Source: Perkinsus olseni
Taxonomy: Eukaryota; Perkinsozoa; Perkinsida; Perkinsidae
Assembly: GCA_013115135.1 (NCBI GenBank)
Contig: JABANP010000331.1
Span: 1 to 57,523 of the forward strand
Reading direction: 5' to 3'
Length of the DNA: 57,523 nucleotides
Shown here: in pieces, positions 1 through 10,976 of the stretch
Numbering within the stretch: the first letter of the stretch is position 1
How the letters are laid out: every line of letters starts with the position of its first letter
Made by a program: the position numbers and the translations under genes
The notes under the pieces: generated by a model
What the model was told of the DNA's origin: nothing
Database searches by the model: none
Seen by the model: the letters and a program-made list of their open reading frames with translations, nothing else

Positions 1-455
1 GGCCACAGACCATCGCGCGAGGAAGCGTTCTCTGGGCGAGTAGTAAAGTTTCCCTGCACGTGATGATAAGATATACCGTAAATTCCGCAGATCATCGTGG
101 TGGAATCGTTGAGATGGAGACAGAGTGACGTTCTGCGCAGTAGGTTAAGTAGACAGACTGGCTATAGTAGCTTTACGCCCGTATTCGCGCCGAGCCAGCG
201 CGCTGCCTCTCAACTCTTTATGTTGCGTTCCGAAGTTAGAACTAAAAAGAGACGACTACGATCATCTCCTGGCATCTCCTGGATTCTTCAAGAAAGGAAA
301 GCACGAATTGGAGAGGTCGCGGCGTGTACTAGCTGTCATCACGTCACGACAGCTATGACACAACCCGTACGCGTGTAGCGGTCAGCTCAGCAAGGGCCTA
401 CGACTCAGGTATACATAGGCCCAGGCTCGCTCCTAGCCTCGATCACTTGGATTGA
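1..455. other. Unassigned left edge
   Basis: No gene can be supported here. The short open frames show no recognisable motif. It may be the upstream part of the retrotransposon fragment that follows. Confidence 0.4.
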
Positions 456-1430
456 TTGGGTCACGTAGAACCTGCGTTCTGTGGGATGCAGAATCGGCCA
501 GGTCGTTTGTGGATGAGACACGTTTTATATCTAGACGTTTTATATCCAGCGACTCATGCGAGGCGACACGGTTCAGTCGCAGTCATAAGTGATGGTCAGG
601 TAGATAGCCTCTGTTCTGCTAAGAGGCACATATTCTGCGACGGTAGTAAAATCGGAGGGTGGGGTTTAACTGGGCGTACCGGATCAGGAGCCGTCGAGCT
701 GGCGCCATTCGGCAGAGAAAATGCGGTAGTGTGGTTCTCGTATACGAGGTTACCAGATCACGCCACCGTTATGCAAGGCGAGCTTCGAGGGATCGAGGCT
801 GCAGCTAATAGGTTGACTTCTACCCAGGACAACCCCTTGAGGCAGGCGGTTATCTACAGTGACAGTCAAGCTGCCATCCGAGCAGTGACAGGTCAATGTA
901 AGCTCGAGAGTACATCAGTAAGGAATGCCCGCAGGGCGGTCGAACGCGCTGCTGTGTCGTGCGATCTGGTCGTTCAGTGGACAAGAGCTCATACGGGTAT
1001 CAGCGGTAATGAAATTGCAGACACCCTGGCAAGATTAGGCGGAAAAAGAAAGGATATAACAGATGTTGGCATTCCAGAATCGTACACTGTCCGTCAGGTC
1101 AAAGCGAAGTTCAGAGAAGAAGAAGAATGGCGATGGCGCAAGGCTCGGCAGCTGACGTACATCAAGAGGACAGGCGTGATTCTCGACCGGCGCCAGTGCA
1201 GGCGCCTCCGTGCGGTGGCCGTATCGATGAATGACCGAAGACTGATTTGCGAGGCCTTAACGGGACACGGCTGTCTGAGGGCTTACTCATCCAGATTGGA
1301 TGGTGGGATGCCGGAATGCCGCTACTGTGGCAGGAGTAGGGAATCTTACATCTACACCAGTGCTCCCGCTGGCGGAGGTGGAGGGAGACTTGCCTGGGCA
1401 AAGATGCCCTGGATAATCCATACGATATGA
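456..1430 (+). mobile_element. Non-LTR retrotransposon 3' end with RNase H domain
   Basis: The frame encodes an RNase H type I domain. The acidic active site is visible in order: Asp62 in FCDGS, Glu109 in QGELRGIEAA, Asp126 in YSDSQAA, and His169 with Asp179 in RAHTGISGNEIAD. In retrotransposons of the I/Tad1/jockey type this domain lies after the reverse transcriptase and degrades RNA in the RNA-DNA hybrid. A basic Trp/Arg-rich stretch and an ECRYCG zinc-knuckle-like motif follow, as in the C-terminal tails of these elements. The second half of the knuckle is lost in a Gly-rich run, and no reverse transcriptase or endonuclease is present, so this is a 5'-truncated copy. The first ~55 codons are not conserved and the start codon is arbitrary. 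The domain call is firm; the clade is inferred. Confidence 0.8.
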
Positions 1431-2099
1431 CGCGACTGCTGGCATCAAACCACAGTGTTCGCACATGGTTGAAGTACATGAGGAAGATGTGGCCGACATC
1501 CCGCTAGGGATATCGTTATATACAGCATCCTACTGGTGGCAGCTGGGAGGCTTCTGGGGGGCTTCCCACCTATAGCACTCTGCGCGGTGTAACGTGCTAT
1601 CTCTATGTTCCTACCAAGGCTCAGGCAGCAACTGAGCCCGCAGCTATACCCCTATACTGGCTACCACCTGCCCGGTCGAAGGGGTGCTGCACAAGAAGCA
1701 GAAGAAGAAAAATGAGACACGATTTCATTGAGAGCATGAAGAACTTCTTACGATGACGGGTGAAAGGTGGCTTCAGTTCCCGCGTTTGGCACAACCGACG
1801 CTCTCTCGTCGAGAACGAAATTCCTTTGTGTTGGAATACAACAACTCAGCGAGGATAAACCCACGAGCAACTACTTTTCAGCTTGGCTAGAGCTTTAGCC
1901 ACTCCAAGTAGGACTCCTTGCCAATTAAGAGCAGTCTCATTCACTTGAAGTCTCTCCAAGAAAGATCTAGGGGGCCTCCTTAGTTATCTCGTTCACTGAG
2001 CAACTCGACTTCTTTGCAGAGAGCGAAAGCATGGTAATGTGCTTTATCCTGCAGAGCTGCAATACTATAACAGAATATTGTCAGTAAACCAAGTCGCCA
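1431..2099. other. Spacer between retrotransposon tail and TOG gene
   Basis: No coding motif is visible. It probably holds the 3' UTR of the retroelement fragment on the left and the 3' flank of the minus-strand TOG gene on the right. Confidence 0.4.
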
Positions 2100-5000
2100 T
2101 CATCCTGCATGGATTTGGCTGCCACATACCGCTCGCAGGAGGGCGAGCTCTCTGGGGGTGACGTTGGTCTTCGTTTCCTCAGGCAAAAGCTCCACCACGT
2201 GCTTCAAATCTAAACAGTGGCCTCGAGCCAATTTACTGGCCATCGCCAAGTCACCCTCGGCGACCTCGGGTGCGCCTGCGTGCTCAGCCAGCCGTAGCAG
2301 ATCTCTTGTGTGTTGGAGAAGGGCAAGAGCCACCTCGCCTGAATACCGCGGATTTTGTGAAGGTATCATACCCTTTCTTGTCAGCTTGTCAATGCACCGC
2401 ACAACAGGTGTTACAAACTTCTGGTCTCTGAGGCCCACTTCGAGAAGAACTTCAAAAGCTTCGGTACGGTTCGGATAATAAGCCATTGAGTGGATGACTA
2501 TGTGGTTGAGCTTCTCGAAGACCTCCTCGCACGGGGGCTCCAGGCAATGGGTCAGAACGTGGCGCAGCGACCTGTTCACCAACGGCGATAACATGTACGT
2601 GATAAACTCAGCCAAGTCCTGATTGGGGATACCTCCCCTTCGCCAAAACTCAGGAGACCGTGTGACGCGCTCAACTGGGTTCAAGAAGGCCAGGTATACT
2701 CTTGAGTCGGTCGACGGTTCACAAGCGTCGAAGACAAACGTGGAAGCTCTTGTCAGTAACTTAAGTAACCGTCGTGGGTCTTCTATTCGACCGTCGGAAG
2801 AGGGAACAGAGTCCAGAGTTTTCAAACTGGCAAGTGAATCTTCGAGTGAAGTTGGAAGCGCCTCTAATGAAGGTGAAATTTGATTCTTCTTTTCCTCCTG
2901 CTGCCGCTGACGAACCTCGATGGTGAAGGTCGCTGGTAAAAGAAGGGCTTTGACGACCTGCAGAGACAACGCTAGGAACGCTGAAGTTGGGAATGATGAC
3001 TCTTCAACAGTTGAAGTTCAACTGGGACACGGACGGTACACTCGAGTCAGCGTGCGCTTCTCGTAAGGCGTCTTGCATGCTTTTCCGCCAGCACTGTCCT
3101 CCACGGTCCGCGATTGCCCTCGCTAGAGCGGAGCATGCAGCTTGGGTCGTTGGGTTGAACCTGGGGCGGCGACAGGAGGGCTACACCAACGTCATCGAAT
3201 CGAGGGCATTTCGGATATCTTGAACCAGGATAACAACCGAGAACATACAGTCTGTAACGAAGAGAATGCAACATGCAGAAATGAGGCCGTGATTTGACCG
3301 TACCTTACTTCGCAATTATCACTAGGCACAGTCCTGCGCCTGCCGAGCTGCTAAATGACTCCTCATCTATCTGCGACATAAGCTCTCAAAATCAGGCAGC
3401 GGATCCACGATCAATCCCCCGTACATGATGTGCAGCAAGGAGGATGAGGTCCGATACACCCTGGGCACATAAGGGCTTCCCCAACAACTTTGATGTCAAC
3501 TTGACGGTCTCCGAGCTGCCAGCTTTCATAGAAATCTTGGATGAAGGCCACCGCATCAGTGACTGTTCAATGAGACCTACCTTCCGCTCCCTCTCCTTGG
3601 CGATCCCTCTACTTCTTGTCAACATCCAAGCGAGCAGTTGGGCAGCTACAGTCTTTGGGAGGTCACAATCGGCAACTCTGTCGGCGAGGGTATCCCAAGT
3701 ACGCCTGAGCTGCGACCTGCCTGCTGCCGTTCCCTACAAATCAGACGTAGAAGCAAAAGAGCAGGTTCCCGTCCCACCGCTGTCACTATCATCCAGTGGA
3801 CCAGCAGATCGATGAAAGGCTCGCACTGCCGAGGATTCATCTCGAGGAATCTAATCCACGATTGCACTGCAGCGGTACGTTCTTCCGCCGTCACGTCGTC
3901 GAACATGTACCTCAAGAGTGACTTGCTGACCTGAGAGCGCTTCATCGCCTACGACGCATCTAGGGCTCTGCCGCTATACCATCCTACTCGCCGCTCTAAC
4001 ACCTGCGTCTCGAACTGCCGCTTCACTTCCTTCCGGCGTTCCTGAGTCGACCCGACGCTGCAGCCACCGAGACGATTACACGCTTCCTCGTCCCGCAAAG
4101 CACGCAACGCTATCAGCTCTCGAGTTGGCCTTAGTCGAATCAGCGGCGACTCATCCTTGCTCTCAGCAATCGACGTCGTCGTCACCCGCGGAATACTTGA
4201 GCTGCTAAGAACTCGAGTGGCCGTATCGATGTACTTTACGAGGACATCATCAGCATCTGTGTCTTTGGCCTTGACTCCGCCCTTGAGACAAGCGGGTCCA
4301 ACAGGAGCTCTGGGAGCCTTCCACTGGGAAACAGGGACCTTGGCTGCACTGGAACGGGCGACCGAACGGGGACTGGCCGCTTGCCCTTGCCGCTGAGCTT
4401 CCAAGTCGGCTGCCGTCGCCCGAGACAGCACAGGCCGCAGTGCCTGCCTTTCTGATGCGGTGAGCGATTCCAACTCTGCATTGATAGTAGCCTTATCCAC
4501 TGTGGGAAGGAGATATCTCAGCAGCCTCTCACTGGAGGACCGTAGACCAGGATGGCGATCCGTCAAGCAGCGGCTGGTCAACAGCGTCGACAAGATGTCT
4601 GTTGGAATTGCCTGAGATCAATCATGACCAAGTGGCAATGGAGTTCATTCAACTGCGTTTCTTTGGACCCTTCTCAGGCCGTTAGACTCGGTCTACCTTC
4701 GCTCCGCCAACTTTGGTCTGCAACAGTTGCAACAGTCGAGCCTTCAACTCGCTGCTAGCCCCTGTACGCCCACTACTGCTGAGCACGCTCTTACACACAA
4801 TCTGAAGCACCCATCTCGACACAAGCCGCAGCAGCGGCTGTGAGCATCGTACCTCCCACCACTCCACTAGCTCGGCCCCAACCCACACCTCGTGGCAGCT
4901 CTGGGCGGCACCACTGACCTGCGGGCTGCCATCAGCCAGACGACGGGCTGTGACCATCCCCAGACTCCTCAGAAGGATTCTGAGTTGAGACGAACGGTTT

Positions 5001-6274
5001 TTGGGTGAGTTGTTCAACTTGCGGTACCGACTTGCAATGAGGGTCCGCTTTAGCGGCCAGGTATACAACACCGAGTGCCGTGGACAGGCACTTCCTATGC
5101 GTCTCCTTTTCAATGAGGTTGCTCAGGCTGGCTCCGATCTCCTCAGTGATGCTCCTCCCACAGACACGTTCATTAACAAGGGCAGACTTGAGGCTTGCGA
5201 GAGCTTCCATGCGGACGCTCCATTGCTTGCTGAGGAGCTGCTCCGCCACTATGTACGACGGCGAACCTAGTCGGTGTAATGGCCATTATCTGGCCGCTTG
5301 GGAACCTCACCTAGCACGTCGCCGATGGGCCACTTCGATATGTGCACTGGAGGAGGTTGCTGGTCGGTACTGAGAGGCTTGCTTCTCCTCCTCTCAACAG
5401 GGCTTCGTCTTGCCTCACGGGATACAGTCTGACTTGCGTTAGACTTCAAACCATCGGCAACAACTGCTGGTATATCAAACCGGATACCACCGCCAGGTAG
5501 ATCCTCGTTGAAGCCATCGATCCGTACGATAGGAGGGATAGCGGGCTCGTAGGTTCCGCTGTAATTAAGGTGTGCTCTCATAGATTCGCCACCGTAACCA
5601 CAGAGGCATCGGGCGAGCTTCTCTCCAACTCGTTGAAGCTGTGGACATCCGAGGAGATCCTCCCGGCACCACAAGAGGATCGGCCCGAGAACCCTCTCCG
5701 GGTACTTTAAAGCGCACAGACTGAAGTTGACCATGAGGGAGACCAAAGCGTCCACACCCCGCTCGATGAAGAGCGGGCACCAAGATGAACTCGGTCTGTC
5801 TACTTCGAACATGACTAAAGCTAAAACCGCAACGGGACCGTCCAGACCTTTCTTCATCGCTACTGTATGCAGGATGCTGGTAAGCATTGACCCGCACTTG
5901 ACATCAGATAGGTAGGCCCGGATGATTCGCGGTAGAATGATATCGTATGCCGTAGCCTCCAGCCAAGCATCTCCTTCGAGTAGTCCAAGCATAGTAGTCA
6001 TGATACATTGCTTCACTTGAAGCACCGCATCCACGAGGAAGCCTTCACAGACACACAGGCGGACCAATAAGGCGTGATTGTGTTGAGAGTCTACCGGACT
6101 GAGGTTATCATCTAGCCAGGTGTATGCCTCTTTGCGGTCATCAACAGTCTTCTTTTGCAAGGATGTGATGATGTTATCTGGAATTGTGACCTCCATAGCG
6201 GCTACTGGGGCACTTTGGGGAATGCAAAGCTCGATGGCGGAGCGGAGCGTCTCTGCTGGAGGTGACGGTGGCAT
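2100..6274 (-). CDS. XMAP215/Dis1 (TOG)-like microtubule-associated protein, multi-exon
   Basis: The ATG at 6274 opens a long exon (5311-6274) rich in HEAT-type helices. A 44-nt GT-AG intron (5267-5310) is conserved in the partial copy at 19-20 kb, which confirms it. The next exon (5028-5266) carries LLSKQWSVRMEALASLK, a typical TOG/HEAT helix pair. Later segments have the pattern RCLTDRHPGLRSSSERLL...LPTVDKATINAELESLTASERQAL (shown in part), as in XMAP215 TOG linkers where each repeat ends in 'al..Lkp..r.al..ll'. The last exon runs 2100-2969. This family binds tubulin dimers and speeds microtubule growth at spindle and cortex. Relative to the other copy, a 14-nt difference near 5050 changes the phase, so exon joins there cannot be fixed by eye. 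The family call is moderate; it could be another HEAT/TOG protein such as CLASP. Confidence 0.6.
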
Positions 6275-6469
6275 TCAGTGAGCAGGCGAAGCAAGCGGCC
6301 GACTGTACCGTGGATCTAGTTCATAATGTTGGCAAGGGCCAGACCGATGGTGTGTGTCAGCATTGTTGGATAGACCTCAGCATGGCGTTCTCCCCCCTGT
6401 TTGCCGAAGCTACTTTCTACTCATCAGCATCATGCTACACCTTTTAAAGGCCTATTTCGCGATGAGTAA

Positions 6470-6620
6470 GATCAATTTCGCAGGGCGAGCGATCACTCGC
6501 GCCAAGATATGCCTTAATAGGATCAATTTCGGCAGCGCACGCGATAGTACAATTAATTTCGCCGGTACACCCGAAGTAAGTTCAATTTCGGCGAAATGCG
6601 GAAATCAATTTCGCTGGTAG
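6470..6620. repeat. Cluster of TCAATTTCG words
   Basis: Copies or near-copies of (A)TCAATTTCG recur every 25-40 nt here and continue through the inverted-repeat arm to about 6910. They look like the outer part of the mobile element described next. Confidence 0.6.
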
Positions 6621-7696
6621 TACACCTTTTCAACATCTAGTTCGACAGTGGAACCATCAAGTTCGCCGAGGCGAGCGAAGTTGGATGTACGAATCTGAAA
6701 CGGGAATATCTATTCCGCACGTGGAACATTCAATTTCCCGGTGGGACTTTCGAATCCGCACGTTGGCCCTTCGTAAGATCAATTTCGACACGATGGAACT
6801 TTCAACTTCGCAATAAAGAACTTCAATTTCACATTCGAACATTCAATATTCGTGAGCGGTCCTTGGAACCTTCAATTTCGCGACACTGGGAAATTCAACT
6901 TCGCAAATGAGATGTTCGATTTCGTTGTCCCCAGCACTTTTAGCACTTCAATCCCCAATGAACACGAGAAGACCGCGAATGCTGAAACACAGTTCGTATG
7001 ATGATGTCATGGCTACATTCCGCCGCGCGGTAGTGACGGAACGGCCTTGCAGCGAATCGATGATCGTTTAAAGATCTAAGCGCCAACTGGCATATCTTCC
7101 AAGTTGATCGCTTTTCCAAGGAATCCGATTGCGTACCCCATAGGCGGGCCGCTCGGGGCACCGCGTTCGAGTGACGATGCCTACGGGCCATGTCTTCAAG
7201 CAGCTGGTAGTGATACTCGCCCTGAGAATAATCAGGACTGAACGACCGGAGACTGACTGATAAAGGTTGAACTAACTTACCTTGATAATTGCCCAAGCGT
7301 CTTCAATGGCGTTCAATGCTGGGCTGTATGGTCCGAGCTTCAAGGGAGTAGCGCCTTCGTTGAGATTGAAGTGCTAAAAGTGTTGGGGACAACGAAATCG
7401 AACATCTCATTTGCGAAGTTGAATTTCCCAGTGTCGCGAAATTGAAGGTTCCAAGGACCGCTCACGAATATTGAATGTTCGAATGTGAAATTGAAGTTCT
7501 TTATTGCGAAGTTGAAAGTTCCATCGTGTCGAAATTGATCTTACGAAGGGCCAACGTGCGGATTCGAAAGTCCCACCGGGAAATTGAATGTTCCACGTGC
7601 CGAATAAATATTCCCGTTTCAGATTCGTACATCCAACTTCGCTCGCCTCGGCGAACTTGATGGTTCCACTGTCGAACTAGATGTTGAAAAGGTGTA
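6621..7696. mobile_element. Foldback element: two 333-bp inverted arms around a DDE transposase relic
   Basis: Positions 6621-6953 and 7364-7696 are near-perfect reverse complements, each 333 bp, separated by about 410 bp. The arms are themselves filled with short ATTCAATTTCG-like words. The loop carries the C-terminal end of a DDE transposase on the minus strand, so the structure is a transposon derivative in foldback form. No target-site duplication was identified with confidence. Confidence 0.85.
6940..7373 (-). pseudogene. Tc1/mariner-type DDE transposase, C-terminal fragment
   Basis: The upstream exon (7281-7373) encodes LKLGPYSPALNAIEDAWAII. This matches the 'lPpYsPdLNpIErvWsvlK' block that holds the last catalytic acid (here Glu in NAIED) of Tc1/mariner-like DDE_3 transposases. 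A clean GTAAGT...CTCAG intron (7222-7280, 59 nt) follows, then an exon open to a stop at 6940 inside the left inverted arm. The first two catalytic Asp residues and the DNA-binding domain are absent. It is therefore a relic that cannot act alone. Confidence 0.7.
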
Positions 7697-8399
7697 GATT
7701 CAATTTCGCTGTAGTGTCGGATTCTGACGTCCAATTGTTGTAGGCTGGCCGTTTCGCCTATCATAATGCCAGATGCAAGTCACAAATCTGATTATGAGAG
7801 CTACCGCACTGCTGAGCAACGGCTGTCAGCGTTCGGACGGCAGTAGATTGAGAGTGTTCGTAGCTCGGATGTAAGGCTGTTACGCCTTAAAAAAGTTGAC
7901 CAAGACCTAGTGGAGTGCGGACCGTAACCCCCGTCAACCCGAAACCCGACTCAGGTCGCCCTTCGGGCGACCTTCACCAAAAACCCGAAGGCCGCGCAGT
8001 GTAAGGGGTTAGTAGTGTCGGGCGAGCTCCAAAGGCATCCTCAGGATACCGGAAAACTCCTCAGAAAAATGGATTCACTCCTCGCGCGTGTGTCACCACC
8101 GTTGTTAGGGAACCCTACGCTCCGACGATTTCCCCTTTCAAGAAAACCCTTGCTCGTTTTCTCTACACAAGAAGCGAATATCCTGTCGAGGGACTCTGAC
8201 GTGAGACCCCCTCGCCCCAAATTTAGATGCCTCCTGAACTTCATCTCTTCGTCGGCTTTAGTGGGTGGGAGGCTGCCCCGCTGATGCTACGGTAGATGTA
8301 CGGTTGCCTAATGACGCATAATTAGCTCCTCGACCCGACTACGCGCGTACCTAGCTCAGCTCGCGATGTGTGACGCGTACCGCGAGGTACTCGTCGGCA
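7697..8399. other. Spacer with hairpin; start of duplicated block
   Basis: No gene is supported. A perfect hairpin (9-bp stem, 3-nt loop) lies at 7953-7973. From about 8170 the sequence begins to resemble 27.7 kb, the outer end of the segmental duplication. Confidence 0.5.
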
Positions 8400-8420
8400 T
8401 CTTAACCGTTAAGACTTAAC
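8400..8420 (+). repeat. Palindromic triplet, A = tcttaac
   Basis: Perfect A-n-A'-A(2-7) structure. The right duplicated block has a different triplet five bases further along the homologous site (28183). Without both insertions the two blocks have equal length here. Confidence 0.95.
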
Positions 8421-9456
8421 GAGGGTTACACTTGCTCCTGGGGGGAGCCGCTATGGAGTGGTCGAACCCGTAGTTGCGTCGCTGGCACGAAGAAGAAGGT
8501 GATCATCATGAATGCTATACATTGTATAGAACTGTGAGAATTCCGCTTCAAGTGCACTGATATCTGTGTAGGATTGTTGTTGCATGTGTGCACATCATCA
8601 GCTATGTTTGCGTATGAGACTCGTTCAGGGTATGCCCCATAGCGACAGCATAGTGCCGACTATAGTGTACGCTATGTAACAGGCACAGCCTGGTTCGACA
8701 TGCTCCAGTCCCGTTCTGACACTGTTTGAGCTGCTCTCAAATAGCTACACTGTACTGAGTTATAGTGCAGGCATGTCATCCAGCTATCACCCTGCATGCA
8801 CTGTCGCAAGCACTGTAAGTGTCGCATGCACGCGATCACGGAGATATATTCAAACAGTCGCAGGTTCATTCGCATATTCGCTGTCGATTCGGCGGCGTAC
8901 CGCACTGCTGCCAAACAAGTGACCCCTACAGCTCTCTGGCACTCTGCTGGATTCCGTCAGGGTCGGGCAGACCATGACGCCTAAGAGTGAGCACTGGTGG
9001 AAGAAGCGCCTGTCAAGGCTGCCTGTGACACCCCGCTCTTACTGCGTTATAGTCGCTGAGTCATGATCAGTGATTATTCTAGTGATGACATCTTGCTACG
9101 ACGGTATAGAATACTGAGTTTTCCCCCGTGAGGGAGTTGGATGCCTCCGGTGGATCTTTCTTTCGATGCGTGACCCTCCCGTGATCGGGTGAGAGCCGGC
9201 GGCCGTACCCTGCTCAGAACCGACGTCACGGTACCAGTCTTCAAGGTGTACGTAAGGTGTTCAAGGGGGACGGTGGTCTTGGGTCTCATGCGAGTCAGAC
9301 GCCGTAGAGAGAATTGAGATGGGCGCTCCGCACCGCGGATTCCGAAAATCGCCGTTACTCGAGTACTGTGCGTCTGTGCTGTTCGAACAAGGCCTTGTCA
9401 CACCATCACCCGTAACATGACTAACGCAAAACGGAATGCAAAGATCAGATAGGTCC

Positions 9457-9477
9457 CGAGCTGAGCTCGGCGAGCTC
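9457..9477 (-). repeat. Palindromic triplet, A = gagctcg
   Basis: Perfect on the minus strand. Exactly 14 nt longer than the paralogous site near 29310. Confidence 0.95.
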
Positions 9478-9698
9478 ATATACCGTTGCAGATACTCCTC
9501 CGCGAAGGGGTGATCAGAAAAAACGGATAATGATCTGCTGCTCTAATCGAATCCTTATATGAAAAATGTGACCCTCTATATCGAGTAACGGGTCATAGCG
9601 TGGTTCTACTATAGCAAAAGACTCTACCGGGTGGAGTACACCCCTGCCATCTGAGACAAATCGCATTCCGAAGGGTGGACAACAGAAGCTTTGCTCAC

Positions 9699-9874
9699 CT
9701 ATGGACAGTTGCATCTGAGACCCTCACAGTGGCAGTTTGTGATGCAACCGAGGCACACCAGAGGTCCTAGGTTTGGGCCTCCACTGGGTGCTGCGTCAAC
9801 GGTGGGGTTAGACTAACCCGGTTAGTGTCGGTGAAGGTGAGTATGGCGCACGCGAGGCAGAGGAGCTAATTCAT
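9699..9874 (-). pseudogene. Secreted cysteine-rich peptide pseudogene (left block)
   Basis: Reading from the ATG at 9874, the third codon is TAG where the related copies have TAC (MNYLLCLACAIL...). A 14-nt palindromic insertion (9805-9825) then shifts the frame. Downstream the ancestral frame is still readable and ends with the cysteine signature VCLGCITNCHCEGLRCNCP before TAG. It is a dead copy of a ~55-residue secreted peptide: signal peptide, short Pro/Gly linker, then CxxC-x3-CxC-x4-CxC. Its 5' half is mirrored at 10.6-11.05 kb, where it feeds the S10 gene. Confidence 0.75.
9805..9825 (+). repeat. Palindromic triplet, A = gggttag
   Basis: Perfect. Absent from the mirrored arm near 11025 (agggttagtgtc), a 14-nt difference. 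Confidence 0.95.
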
Positions 9875-10027
9875 ATCGAAAAGGAGTTTGAGACGGGGGC
9901 TGATACCTCAAAAGAGAGAAGTCGGTTGAGAAAGAGGGCAGGCTAGAGTTAAGGCATCGAAGTAACGCGTCATCCGTAAGTAGCCGTTAAGAGCCTAGTC
10001 TAGTAGGTCACTAGTAGGAGACTGCGA

Positions 10028-10048
10028 CGCCCATCATGGGCGGCCCAT
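10028..10048 (+). repeat. Palindromic triplet, A = cgcccat
   Basis: Perfect. The mirrored arm near 10795 has only one copy of the word, a 14-nt difference. Confidence 0.95.
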
Positions 10049-10809
10049 GATGGTCACGTACCACGTTACACATAGACTTCCACGTAAGTGCGACACCATC
10101 GGCCTTCACTGTGTCCGTGACATATACTGTGTCAACAGTAAGGAAGGCGAAGGCGTCATGTCAGCACCCTGTGGGTGCTCCAAGTACTACCTGTCCCCGT
10201 AGCCAGCATAAGAACCTTGGGTTCTGGATCCTATACAGCGGCGCCAACCTGGCAAAGTAACGTGCCCGCTCCGCGGCGGCATTGAAGGCGTTTAGTCTGG
10301 TGAATACGATAAACATATCGGTATCCAAATGATTGAGCCTCAATCACGTATCAACACTCATGAAATATACAAAGTTGAACGCAAGCAGTAGACAGCGCCA
10401 TAGCATTCCACGTAGCGAGCAGTAACCGACACTCAACAACATAGTAACCCCCGCGGGAAACCGGCCCCAAGCCTCGGAAGAACGGTCAGACATCTTAGCC
10501 TCGGGTCTCGGGGGGAATTTAGTCATATGTTTGGGTGTCAGAGACCCGGACCCGGTGCTCCTCGCATACGCGTACGTCGTACGCACGCGGACGAATGGAG
10601 CGGCATTAACAGACCTTTTCATGGTGACTCAAGTGATGACGCCTTCGCCTTCCTACTGAACCTCAGTTGCTACACTAGCAGCATTGTTCGAGCATCACAT
10701 TCACCGTTGACGCGGTATATGTCACGGACACAGTGAAGGCCGATGGTCTCGCACTTACGTGCAAGTCTATGTGCAACGTGGTACGTGACTACCATGGGCG
10801 CCACAGTCT

Positions 10810-10830
10810 CCTCCGGACCGGAGGCTCCGG
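10810..10830 (+). repeat. Palindromic triplet, A = cctccgg
   Basis: Perfect. The mirrored left arm near 10018 lacks it; that arm also lacks a few neighbouring bases. Confidence 0.9.
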
Positions 10831-10976
10831 TTATCACTAGTGACCTACTAGACTAGGCTCTTAACGGCTCCTTACGGATGTCGCGTTACTTCGATGCCTT
10901 AACTCTAGCCTGCCGCCTTTCTCAACCGACTTATCTTCTTTGAGGTATCAGCCCCCGTCTCAACCCCCTCGTCAAT

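Larger units (their letters stand above)
8170..10110. repeat. Segmental duplication, left copy (paralog at 27.7-29.9 kb)
   Basis: Same-orientation similarity to about 27700-29915 is patchy at first and strong from about 8390 (tcgtcggcat...). Landmarks shared by both copies: ggtgatcatcatg at 8498/28285, gcagaaaaaacggat near 9513/29351, and the secreted-peptide gene at the right end. The copies differ by point changes and by 14-nt palindromic insertions. Confidence 0.8.

Noticed and set aside
6470..6910. CRISPR-like spacing of TCAATTTCG words
   Set aside because: Words are only 8-10 nt, variable in spacing and orientation, and continue into a transposon arm in a eukaryotic genome.
7953..7973. 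Hairpin read as a terminator
   Set aside because: Rho-independent termination does not apply to eukaryotic nuclear DNA. There is no T-run and no gene ending here. Its 3-nt loop also does not fit the triplet rule.
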